Below, piece by piece: positions 8,986 through 16,690 of a stretch of DNA of 64,000 nucleotides. Source of the stretch: Arthrobacter sp. 9AX. GTDB lineage: Bacteria > Actinomycetota > Actinomycetes > Actinomycetales > Micrococcaceae. The stretch covers positions 2,304,558-2,368,557 of the forward strand of contig NZ_LR733293.1 of NCBI RefSeq assembly GCF_902506095.1, given 5' to 3'. The position numbers and the translations under genes were made by a program. The notes under the pieces were generated by a model. That model did no database searches and was not told the origin of the DNA. It saw only the letters and a program-made list of their open reading frames with translations. Numbering within the stretch: position 1 is the first letter of the stretch; each line of letters begins with the position of its first letter.

Positions 8986-9867
8986 TCAGAGACTCGGCGC
9001 CGAGAAGGTGTCGCACTGGTTGATGTCGCCGGTCTGGTAGCCCTGGTAGAACCACCGCTGGCGCTGTTCACTGGAGCCGTGTGTCCAGCCCTCGGGGGAG
9101 ACCCTGCCCGTGGCTGCCTGCTGGATCCGGTCGTCACCCACGGCTGAGGCTGCCGAGAGGGCGTCGTTGATATCCTGCTGCGTCAACGGCTCCAGGTACG
9201 GCTGCCCGGTGTCCGGGTTCGGAGTGGTGGACGCGTACTTTGCCCAGAGCCCCGCATAGCAGTCGGCCTGCAGCTCGGTGCGGACGGAGCCGGATTCGGG
9301 TCCCTGCGGATCCTGCTGGGCGCGGTCCAGGTTGCCGAGGACGTTTTGGATGTGGTGCCCGAACTCATGGGCCACCACATACTCCTGGGCGAGCGGGCCG
9401 CCTGAAGAGCCAAACCGGTCCACCAGCTCCTGGAAGAAGCCGGGATCAAAATAGGCCGTGGTGTCAGTGGGGCAGTAGAAGGGGCCCACCTCGGTGGTGG
9501 CCGACCCGCAGCCGGTGTTGGTTCCGCCGGTGAAAATAACGGCTTCCGGCCGCGGGTACTGCACGTTGTACTGCTGCAGGTAGCCGGGCCAGAAGGCGTT
9601 CAGGCTGTTCACGGTTCCGGTGATGCGGCAATCCACCCGGGCGTCTGCATCGGCGCCCGTGTCGCAGGCGGGTGCGGTGCCCTGGCTCTGTGGTTCCTGC
9701 GCCGCGCCGGTCAGCCCCTCCAGCAATTGCGGATTCACGCCCAGGAGCGTCGCGATCAACAGGATCAGGCCGCCGCCGATACCGCCTCCAACCAGCACTC
9801 CGCGGCCGCCGCCGCGCCGGTCCTGGACCTGTGATGGATCCAGCTGCACATTGTCGTTGAAGCTCAT
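8986..9867 (-). CDS. Neutral zinc metallopeptidase (YpfJ family), membrane-anchored
   Basis: 293 residues. A short hydrophilic N-terminus with DRRGGGRG is followed by one transmembrane helix at residues 25-43; the rest is extracytoplasmic. The zincin motif HEFGHH is at 167-172, and a downstream SVRTELQADCYAGLWA segment supplies the third ligand region. Four cysteines between residues 68 and 132 may form disulfides. This is the full-length arrangement of the neutral zinc metallopeptidase family (DUF2342/YpfJ-like). It is monocistronic and converges on the suf operon. Substrate unknown. Confidence 0.9.
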   Translation of the reverse strand: MSFNDNVQLDPSQVQDRRGGGRGVLVGGGIGGGLILLIATLLGVNPQLLEGLTGAAQEPQSQGTAPACDTGADADARVDCRITGTVNSLNAFWPGYLQQYNVQYPRPEAVIFTGGTNTGCGSATTEVGPFYCPTDTTAYFDPGFFQELVDRFGSSGGPLAQEYVVAHEFGHHIQNVLGNLDRAQQDPQGPESGSVRTELQADCYAGLWAKYASTTPNPDTGQPYLEPLTQQDINDALSAASAVGDDRIQQAATGRVSPEGWTHGSSEQRQRWFYQGYQTGDINQCDTFSAPSL

Positions 9868-9926
9868 ATTGTCACAATACCCGCGCGCCGGAAGTTCAAG
9901 CCGGGTGGGCCGGTAAAGTTGATCCG

Positions 9927-11333
9927 ATGCCTTTCCTCAACCATATCCAGCGCTGGGCCGAAGAGCGCCCGCACGAGACCGCCGTCGTAGTGGCCGGTCA
10001 GCGGCTTACCTGGGCGGAGCTCCGCGACAGGGCCGCCGGCCTGGTCCCCGGGACCAAGGCTGTAACCTCCCTGTGCGAAGCCAACTCGGTGGGCTTCGCC
10101 GTGAAGTTCGCCGCCGCTGTGGCCGGCGGACGCCAGTGCGCCGTCCTTGATCCAGCCTGGCCTGCACCGCTGCAGGAGGACATCATGCGCCGCGTTGAGT
10201 CCTCAGCACAGCCGGCGGCTGTCTCCCCAGACGATGAACTGGCCGACGGCGGGCCGGAGGCCACCTTCCTGATCGGCCTAACGTCGGGCACCACCTCCGT
10301 CCCGAAAGCCTTCACACGGTCGCGGCGCTCCTGGCAGGAGTCCTTCGAGGCGTCGATCGAGTTTTTCGGGCTGGGCCAGGACGACGTGACGCTGGCCCCG
10401 GGCCCGCTGGCGGCAAGCCTGAACCTGTATGCACTGGCCGAGTGCCTGTACGCGGGTTCCGAATTCCAGACCCTCGAGTCATTCGACGTCGGTGCCGTGC
10501 ATGCGGCCATCACACATGACAGGGTCACCCGGCTGGTGCTGGTGCCCACCATGCTGAGGATGCTCAGCGAACGCGGCATGGCAGGGTGCGTGGATGCGTC
10601 CGGGGTGCGCACCATCATCTGCGCGGGGTCGAAGCTGGACGCGCGGACCCTCGAAGCCGCCCGCCGTTGGGCCCCCAACGCCACCATTTACGAGTACTAC
10701 GGCGCCTCCGAGCTGAGCTTCGTCTCGGGGATGGGACTGCCGGCCGGGGACATCGCGGAAGCGGGCAGGACAGGGATCGGGCGGCCATTCCCCGGCGCTG
10801 AGGTCCGCATCCTGAATGACGACGGCGACGCCCTTCCGGATGGAGCTGCAGGCAATATCTGCGTCCGCAGCGGGATGGTCAGCAACGGCTACCTGTGGGG
10901 CGACGACGGCCAGGCCCTCAGATCCTTGGACGGCTGGTTCACGGTGGGGGACCAGGGCTACCTCGAAGCCGGCGAACTGCATATCCTCGGCCGCCGCGCG
11001 GACATGATCCTCACGGCCGGCAAAAACGTGTATCCGCATGAGGTGGAACTGGCCCTGGCGGCCGTGCCCGGTGTGGCTGCCGCCATGGCCGCCGGGATGC
11101 CGGACGACTTGCGGGGCCAGCGGGTGGTGGCTGCGGTTGTTCCGTCCGCCGGTGCCGTTACCGCCACGCAGCTGAAGTCGGGGCTGGAGAATATCCTGGC
11201 CCGCGACAAGTGGCCACTCCAGTACTACGCCGTCACCGAACTTCCCACCTCGGACCGCGGCAAAGTCAGCCGGAACCTGTTGCTGGACTGGATCAGTGCC
11301 GGAGATCCCAGGATCCGCAGCCTTGGCGCCTGA
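9927..11333 (+). CDS. AMP-forming acyl-CoA ligase, YhfT-like
   Basis: 468 residues, slightly short for the ANL superfamily. Seen: the P-loop LTSGTTSVPKAF at about 113-124, YEYYGASELSF, the GDQGYLEAGELHILGR hinge region with its conserved aspartate, and a C-terminal DRGKVSRN lysine for adenylation. It is expected to activate a carboxylic acid with ATP and CoA. It overlaps the next gene (thiolase) and is convergent with a biotin transporter operon. In Bacillus subtilis a similar ligase (yhfT), thiolase (yhfS) and bioY paralogue (yhfU) form one BirA-controlled operon, so a biotin-precursor role is inferred. Confidence 0.82.
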   Translation: MPFLNHIQRWAEERPHETAVVVAGQRLTWAELRDRAAGLVPGTKAVTSLCEANSVGFAVKFAAAVAGGRQCAVLDPAWPAPLQEDIMRRVESSAQPAAVSPDDELADGGPEATFLIGLTSGTTSVPKAFTRSRRSWQESFEASIEFFGLGQDDVTLAPGPLAASLNLYALAECLYAGSEFQTLESFDVGAVHAAITHDRVTRLVLVPTMLRMLSERGMAGCVDASGVRTIICAGSKLDARTLEAARRWAPNATIYEYYGASELSFVSGMGLPAGDIAEAGRTGIGRPFPGAEVRILNDDGDALPDGAAGNICVRSGMVSNGYLWGDDGQALRSLDGWFTVGDQGYLEAGELHILGRRADMILTAGKNVYPHEVELALAAVPGVAAAMAAGMPDDLRGQRVVAAVVPSAGAVTATQLKSGLENILARDKWPLQYYAVTELPTSDRGKVSRNLLLDWISAGDPRIRSLGA

Positions 11334-12501
11334 GCTCCTTCCCCCGGACCGCCAGCCCGTCATCATCGCGGCACGGCGCACCCCTGTCTGCCGGACCAAC
11401 GGGGCGTTGCGGACGCTTCGCGCCCATAGGCTCCTGGCGCCGGTGCTGCGGGAACTGGCGGCCCTTCCCGGAATCCGGCCGGCCGATGTTACCGATGTGG
11501 TGATCGGCAACGCCGTGGGCGGCGGCGGCAACGTGGCACGGCTCGCCCTGCTCGAAGCCGGGCTGCCGGTGAGCGTGCCGGGCCTCACGGTGGACCGGCA
11601 GTGTGGTTCCGGCCTGGACGCCATCGTCCTTGCCTCCGGGCTGGTGGCGGCGGGCGGCAATCCGCTGTACCTCGCCGGTGGGGTGGAGAGCACCAGCACC
11701 GCACCGCTGCGCGCCCATAGGAATGACGACGGCGGTCCGAAGTTTTACCGGCGTGCCCAGTTTGTGCCGGAAGGCTTCGGCGATCCGGACATGGGTGTGG
11801 CGGCAGAAACCGTGGCGCAGAATTTCGGCGTGGGCAGGGACCGACAGGATGGGTTCGCGCTGCTGAGCCACCAAAGGGCCCTGGCCGCAGCTGGCGCGGG
11901 CCACTTCGACGACGAACTGGTGGCACTGGAGACGGGTGCGGGACTGGTCTCCACGGATGACGGCCCCCGCAGTGGGCTAAATGCCGCGGTGATGGCGCGG
12001 TTCCCTGCCGCCTTCGTAGACGGGGGAACAGTCACCGCCGGAAACTCATGCTTCGATGCGGACGCTGCCTCCGCCGTCGTTATCACTTCCCTGAAACGGG
12101 CACGGGACCTCGGTGTGACGGACGGATTGCTGGTGCTCGGCAGCGGCACCGCCGGGGTGGAACCCGAGGTCCTCGGCATCGGTGCGGCCGCGGCGGCGCG
12201 CAGCGTGCTGGATGATGCGGGCGTGACCGTGGATGAGCTGGACCTGGTGGAATTCAACGAGGCGTTCGCGTCGCAGACGCTGGCGAGCCTGGATGAGCTG
12301 GGGATTGCTGCTGAGCGGGTTAACCTCGACGGTGGTGCGCTGGCTTTGGGGCACGCGTACGGTGCGTCGGGCGCTGTTTTGGTGACGCGGCTGTTTTCCC
12401 AGGCGCGCAGGAACGGAACGTCTGGAAGCCTCGCGCTTGCCATGATCAGCATCGCCGGCGGCATGGGTACGGCAGCGTTGTTGCGGTACGAGAGCTTTTA
12501 G
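11296..12501 (+). CDS. Thiolase-family protein, YhfS-like, with altered second active-site Cys
   Basis: 401 residues from GTG 11296, overlapping the ligase gene by 38 nt; TTG 11323 is an alternative start. The nucleophile is Cys103 in VDRQCGSGLDA. EFNEAFAS and the GHAYGASG histidine are present. The usual second cysteine block (CIGGGxG) reads ISIAGGMG, so Ser385 replaces the general acid/base Cys. This suggests a changed reaction, perhaps not a normal acetyl-CoA acetyltransferase. With the ligase it forms a two-gene unit ending 11 bases from the convergent bioN stop. Confidence 0.85.
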   Translation: MPEIPGSAALAPELLPPDRQPVIIAARRTPVCRTNGALRTLRAHRLLAPVLRELAALPGIRPADVTDVVIGNAVGGGGNVARLALLEAGLPVSVPGLTVDRQCGSGLDAIVLASGLVAAGGNPLYLAGGVESTSTAPLRAHRNDDGGPKFYRRAQFVPEGFGDPDMGVAAETVAQNFGVGRDRQDGFALLSHQRALAAAGAGHFDDELVALETGAGLVSTDDGPRSGLNAAVMARFPAAFVDGGTVTAGNSCFDADAASAVVITSLKRARDLGVTDGLLVLGSGTAGVEPEVLGIGAAAAARSVLDDAGVTVDELDLVEFNEAFASQTLASLDELGIAAERVNLDGGALALGHAYGASGAVLVTRLFSQARRNGTSGSLALAMISIAGGMGTAALLRYESF

Positions 12502-12512
12502 CTTCCGGCGCT

Positions 12513-13136
12513 TCAGTCCTCTGCTTCGCCCAAACCGCGGGCGGCGAGTGCCTCGCCGGTCTGACGGGCGAAGGCCACGGACGTGATGAAGACGGGCAGG
12601 ATCAGTGCGCGTGGATTGCGTTCCAGCCCGCGGGCGCGGGCGGAATCGCGGACGTCGGCGAAGGTGCCGGCGATGTACGGGATGCTGCGCAGCATGATGC
12701 CGATTGTGAGGGCGAACCGTTCCGGATCCGCCCCGATTCTCTTGAACGGAGTGGCGGCCTTGACCACGCCGTCCAGGAGTTTCTGCACCGGGGTGGTGGC
12801 GGTCAGCAGTGATGCCGCCACCACGCAGACCAGGATGTTCAGGACGATCCGCGCGGCTGTGGGTGCGCCGAGCTGCCACCACTGGAACAGTCCGATCACC
12901 AGCAGCACCGCGGCAAGCGGGCGGATGGCCCGCCAGAGCCTCTTGATGCCGGCACCGGTCAGCAGGAAGAGGCCGCAGAGCCCGGCGAGCACCGCCGTCG
13001 AGATACGCCAGTCCTGGATGATGAACGAGGCCAGGCCGCAGGCGAAGACCAGGAGGAACTTCACTGCCAGTGGGGTCCGGTGGACCAGGGAGTCCCCGGG
13101 GACGTAGTTGGCGAGGAGGAAGCCGTGGCCCCTCAT
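12513..13136 (-). CDS. bioN: Energy-coupling factor transmembrane protein BioN (EcfT)
   Basis: 207 residues from ATG 13136, which overlaps the bioM stop as ATGA; an upstream in-frame start at 13175 would run into bioM. About five membrane helices, then the cytoplasmic coupling region with the EcfT signature ARG pairs: DVRDSARARGLER and ALAARGLGEA. It couples the ATPase to the substrate-binding BioY. Confidence 0.92.
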   Translation of the reverse strand: MRGHGFLLANYVPGDSLVHRTPLAVKFLLVFACGLASFIIQDWRISTAVLAGLCGLFLLTGAGIKRLWRAIRPLAAVLLVIGLFQWWQLGAPTAARIVLNILVCVVAASLLTATTPVQKLLDGVVKAATPFKRIGADPERFALTIGIMLRSIPYIAGTFADVRDSARARGLERNPRALILPVFITSVAFARQTGEALAARGLGEAED

Positions 13137-13864
13137 CGGATGTCCTGCCCTTCGGCCTGGAGGCTGTGCAGGCACAGGGCGCGGTAGGCGGCCACGGCCC
13201 CGGCGGGGGTCCCGTCGAAAACCACCTTGCCTTGTTCGATGACCAGCACGCGGTCCATTTCCAGTGCAAGGTCAAGGTCGTGGGTGGACATGATGATCTG
13301 CTGGTCCAGTCCGGCAAGTGTCCGGCGGAGCAGCTCGCGGTTGCGCAGGTCCAGGAGGGTGGAGGGTTCGTCGAGCACCAGGATTTTGGGGTTCACCGCG
13401 AGCACGGCGGCGAGGGCCATCAGCTGCCGTTCGCCGCCGGAGAGCTCGTAGATGCTCTGATCGGCAAGGTGCAGGAGGTTGAGCCGCTGCAGCGCTGCGT
13501 CGGCCTGGTTCCGCCGCTCGGTGCCGTTCTTCACCGAGCGGCGAAGGGAGAGTTCCACGTCTTCCCGGCCGGTAGGCATAACGAGCTGCGACAGGGGATC
13601 GGTGAAGACGAAGCCGACGTGCCGCCTGACTTTACGCACGGCACGTACTGTGTCGTCGCCGTCGACCGTTACCATGCCCGAGGTTGGCTGGACGAGGCCG
13701 TTGACCAGGCGCAGCAGCGTCGATTTCCCCGAGCCGTTGGCACCGATGATGCCAACGCGCCTTTCCGTGAGGTCGAGGGTGACCGCGTCAAGCAGAATTT
13801 TCGGCTCGGGGGAGTGGTCCGTTTCGACGGCGACTGTCGCCTGGTCAAAGGTCACTGCGGGCAT
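13133..13864 (-). CDS. bioM: Biotin ECF transporter ATPase BioM
   Basis: 243 residues from ATG 13864, 11 bases after the bioY stop. Walker A GANGSGKST, the Q-loop region FTDPLSQLVMPT, signature LSGGERQLMAL, and Walker B ILVLDEPSTLLD are all intact. It energises biotin uptake with BioN and BioY. The long upstream in-frame extension to 14653 is antisense-like read-through of bioY and is rejected. Confidence 0.93.
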   Translation of the reverse strand: MPAVTFDQATVAVETDHSPEPKILLDAVTLDLTERRVGIIGANGSGKSTLLRLVNGLVQPTSGMVTVDGDDTVRAVRKVRRHVGFVFTDPLSQLVMPTGREDVELSLRRSVKNGTERRNQADAALQRLNLLHLADQSIYELSGGERQLMALAAVLAVNPKILVLDEPSTLLDLRNRELLRRTLAGLDQQIIMSTHDLDLALEMDRVLVIEQGKVVFDGTPAGAVAAYRALCLHSLQAEGQDIR

Positions 13865-13875
13865 GCCGGCTGGTC

Positions 13876-14520
13876 CTAGGCTTTGGTGGTGGTGGTGGTG
13901 GTGCTGCGGCGGACGCGGCGGACCAGGATGTCCGGGAAGGCACGGTGGAGGGCGACCGCGATAACAGCGGCGAGGATGTTCTTGATGATGTCGCCGGGGT
14001 AGAAGATCAGGTCGCTCAGGAAGGCCTGGCCCAGGGTGGACTTGGTGTTCAGGGCGATGCCTGCGACGCCAAGGGAGTGCACCACTACGATGCTGGTGAC
14101 CATGGCGGCGAGGAAGAGCCACAGGGCGCGGGCCTTGGTGGTCCGGCGGATCACTAAGGTGGCGAGCCAGCCCACTATCAGTGCGGCGATGGGGAAGGCG
14201 ATGATGTAGCCGGCGGAGGGGCCGGCCAGGATGCCCAGGCCGCTGCGGCCCTGGCTGAAGATGGGGAGCCCGGCAAGGCCGAGCAGGGTGTACAGGCCGA
14301 CGGCGGCGAAGCCTCTGCCGGGGCCGAGGACCAGGCCGGTGAGCATCACTGCGAGGGTCTGGAAGGTGATGGGGACGCCGAAGCCATTGACGGCCAATCC
14401 GGGCACCAGCGCTGCGCCGGCGACGAGGGCGGCGAAGACGGCGATCAGGCCGAGGTCGGTGGCGTTCCAGCGGCGCCTGGTTTTGGGGCTGTTGGTGACG
14501 GCTGTGCCGGTGTTGCTCAT
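13876..14520 (-). CDS. bioY: Biotin transporter substrate-binding protein BioY
   Basis: 214 residues from ATG 14520. Six hydrophobic helices with the BioY hallmarks: VPITFQTLAVMLTGLVLGPGRG, YTLLGLAGLPIF, and SGLGILAGPSAGYIIAF. BioY binds biotin in the membrane; bioM and bioN immediately downstream make this a dedicated bioMNY system. The C-terminus ends in a run of threonines. The upstream region carries repeats that may be regulatory. Confidence 0.95.
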   Translation of the reverse strand: MSNTGTAVTNSPKTRRRWNATDLGLIAVFAALVAGAALVPGLAVNGFGVPITFQTLAVMLTGLVLGPGRGFAAVGLYTLLGLAGLPIFSQGRSGLGILAGPSAGYIIAFPIAALIVGWLATLVIRRTTKARALWLFLAAMVTSIVVVHSLGVAGIALNTKSTLGQAFLSDLIFYPGDIIKNILAAVIAVALHRAFPDILVRRVRRSTTTTTTKA

Positions 14521-14531
14521 GATGGTCCTGT

Positions 14532-14612
14532 CGGGGTTGTACAAGCGGAATCCAATGTACTGCCGACGTTACCGGGGTTGTACCACCCCCATTTTGTAGG
14601 AGGCCTACGAAA
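14532..14612 (-). promoter_or_regulatory. Upstream region of bioY with repeated motif and palindrome
   Basis: CGGGGTTGTAC occurs twice in direct orientation (14532-14542 and 14573-14583), 41 bp apart, about four helical turns. Further upstream, GTAGG-AGG-CCTAC with flanking TTT/AAA (14593-14612) is a palindrome. These could be binding sites for a biotin-responsive regulator. Neither matches a consensus that I can name with confidence. Confidence 0.3.
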
Positions 14613-14723
14613 GCAGGGCCCGAAGAATGAGGGCTGGGCACAAACCGGTTCAAAGTCCGTACACCGTTTCATGGGGTTTCCATGAACGGCATCACTTTCA
14701 GGGGTCCCCTTGTCAGGGTGGAT

Positions 14724-15110
14724 TCACTGACCCGTAATTGTGAGTGTCTCCACCGGAGTGACACACGAGGCCCGCTCAAGCTTCCCGGCTCCTTCTGCAC
14801 GGTTGTTCCGGCCGGTATCGTCGCACCAGTCAATGTTGTCCGGGAAGGCGGTCACCTCCGCTTCTCCAACCGCTGTTTCGACGGAAACAGTGAAGGTGTA
14901 CGTGAATTGCCCCGCATCTGTCATTGGAGCCGTTGTACTGACTACTGTGGCGCCATTTTCATCGGTGACATTCACCTGGATCCGGGCATTGGCGCCATAC
15001 CGCGGGTTGCAGTTCGACCCCGGCGCTGAAACTGTTACGGCTTCTCCCCGTTTTGCGCTTGTTGGACTCAGCGAATAGGAAGGTGGAAGACACTGAAACT
15101 CTTCCCTGGA
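14724..15110 (-). pseudogene. Remnant of a secreted Ig-like domain protein
   Basis: From about 15110 (possible TTG) the reading frame encodes CLPPSYSLSPTSAKRG followed by a beta-rich domain (VTVSAPGSNCNP.., TYTFTVSVETAVGEAEV) with four cysteines and a C-terminal ETLTITGQ, like extracellular Ig-like repeats. No signal peptide is found in this frame or the neighbouring frames, and upstream sequence in the frame overlaps the SHOCT gene. It is probably a 5'-truncated gene. An unusual cytosolic protein with a TTG start cannot be excluded. Confidence 0.45.
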
Positions 15111-15150
15111 CAAAGCTTGTACAGGCCTCCGTCCTCCGGATGTTCTTGAT

Positions 15151-15561
15151 TCAGATACCGAGGACGCGACGCTTGGCCGCATCGAATTCCTCGACAGTGA
15201 GAGCGCCCTGCGAGTAGAGGTCTGCCAGGAGCGCAAGCTCCGAAGCTACGGACTCTGTCGCGGTTTCCACATGCAGGCTCTTGATGCGACGCTTTCCTGT
15301 CCGGCCCGGAGCGGAGACAAGTCTTGTTCTGTTTCTGGCAGACAGGTGCAAAACGAGCACGATGGCACCGAGAACCGCTACAGCGATTCCGAGGGGGATG
15401 GACAAGTAGGTATGCGAGGCGGTGCCTATGATCGCGATTGCAGCTCCGGCACCTGCCAGCGAGACACCAGTTACCCATCGTGCTGTCTCGCGCAGAGGGC
15501 GTCTCCCTCCGAACTCCCAGAAATACGCGCCGGCATCGCGGCGAACGGCATGATCATTCAT
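15151..15561 (-). CDS. SHOCT-domain membrane protein
   Basis: 136 residues from ATG 15561. The N-terminal 35 residues are hydrophilic, then two hydrophobic helices (about 36-58 and 62-82) form a hairpin. A basic linker leads to a C-terminal SHOCT motif, ELALLADLYSQGALTVEEFDAAKRRVLG. SHOCT modules are short helical tails common in bacterial membrane proteins, and their role is mostly unknown. It is isolated, with no partner gene nearby. Confidence 0.75.
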   Translation of the reverse strand: MNDHAVRRDAGAYFWEFGGRRPLRETARWVTGVSLAGAGAAIAIIGTASHTYLSIPLGIAVAVLGAIVLVLHLSARNRTRLVSAPGRTGKRRIKSLHVETATESVASELALLADLYSQGALTVEEFDAAKRRVLGI

Positions 15562-15863
15562 GTGATGAAGAATAGACCCGGGCCTGCTCCTTGAACATTG
15601 CCTTGCAGCAGGACTTTCCCGGCTGACACGATTGCTGGCCGTCCCGGGGCAGCCAGTGACGGCAGTAGCAATAAGGAACGAAACCAAGGACCGACAGATC
15701 CCAGAGTGGGCAGGATTAGTTCGTGACGAGCCTGCATCTTGACCGCCGGCCCCCGAGCGAGCGGAAGCACCGCCGCGTGGAACCAGCAGCCTGCCTTGGC
15801 AGCGGCGAAACCTTTTGACACCGCCCAGGCCCTAGTCCCCAAGCAATACTTGCCGGGCGCCTG
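15562..15863. other. Intergenic region without recognisable gene
   Basis: About 300 bases between the SHOCT gene and the stop of the lipoprotein gene. Only out-of-frame, arginine- and proline-rich reading frames without ribosome sites are present. It should hold the SHOCT promoter; I see no convincing hexamers, hairpins or repeats. Confidence 0.5.
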
Positions 15864-16658
15864 TCAGCCCTGGGCCTGCGGCAGCACCAGCAGGTAACCG
15901 GCCGGCAGGTCGCTGCTCCAGCGCCGGGGTTCGCGCACAACGAACTGCGTTGCGAGCTGCTCCGGAGTGAGCAGGCTGTTGGGTTCGGGCGAAGGCCCCC
16001 ACTGCCCGCTGCCGTGGGGGTACAGGGGGTCCTGGACGCGGATGCCCGTCACGGAAAACTCCTCGAACCGGGTAGGATCGCCCACCGACTCGAAGCCACT
16101 CATCACCCACGCGTGACGGCCGCTCCACATGACCAGCCCAACAGGACGGCCCGTCTCGGTCATCGCCCGCGCCGCCGTCTGAAGTGCGCCACCATAGTCG
16201 GCGATGCTCACCACGGTGTACGGTCCCATCCCCACCTCGGTGAGGACCTGGGCCCAACCGAACGGGTTGGCACCGTTGAACGAGTTCGAGGACCGGGCCC
16301 GGGCCATGTCCCAAAGCTCACCCTGCTGACCGGAATCAGTCCAGCCTCCGCCCCCGGTGTCGTCCACGAGGTTATGCGCGATCTGGATGCTCGCGGCAAC
16401 ACACCAGTCGAAGGTGTACTGGGGGACGAAGTCGCCTTCCTGGTAAAGGTCGACGGCGAACGGCTGGGGGACCGGGGGTGGCGTGGGAACCGGTGTCGAA
16501 GTGGATGACGGTGCCTGCTGGGGAGCCGCGGCGGCCGGCAACTCCACCCTGGGCTGCTCGGTAACGGCGTCGTCGAGGCCAACCGTGGGAGTGCAGCCCG
16601 CGATGAAGCCCGCCAGGGCAATGAGCCAGGCCAGAAGACGGGTACGGGCACCGATCAT
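15864..16658 (-). CDS. Lipoprotein with C39/papain-like cysteine peptidase fold
   Basis: 264 residues. The lipoprotein signal peptide ends in the lipobox I-A-G-C, with Cys22 lipidated. A Pro/Thr/Ala linker (40-66) leads to a C39-like domain. Cys86 in TFDWCVAASIQIA lies at the start of a helix and His182 in SGRHAWVMSGF fits the catalytic histidine; VQDPLYP is the usual third strand. It is expected on the outer face of the membrane. A peptidase or transglutaminase-like role is inferred; no substrate or transporter gene is adjacent. Confidence 0.75.
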   Translation of the reverse strand: MIGARTRLLAWLIALAGFIAGCTPTVGLDDAVTEQPRVELPAAAAPQQAPSSTSTPVPTPPPVPQPFAVDLYQEGDFVPQYTFDWCVAASIQIAHNLVDDTGGGGWTDSGQQGELWDMARARSSNSFNGANPFGWAQVLTEVGMGPYTVVSIADYGGALQTAARAMTETGRPVGLVMWSGRHAWVMSGFESVGDPTRFEEFSVTGIRVQDPLYPHGSGQWGPSPEPNSLLTPEQLATQFVVREPRRWSSDLPAGYLLVLPQAQG

Positions 16659-16690
16659 GATCGGCCCAGTTTACCGTCGGGTGGATGGCC

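Noticed and set aside
14593..14612. Palindrome upstream of bioY as a BirA box
   Set aside because: It does not match the TTGTTAAC-type BirA consensus; listed only as an unassigned regulatory candidate.
13865..14653. N-terminal extension of bioM reading through bioY
   Set aside because: It is Arg/Pro-rich, overlaps bioY on the same strand in another frame, and bioM has a good ATG at 13864.
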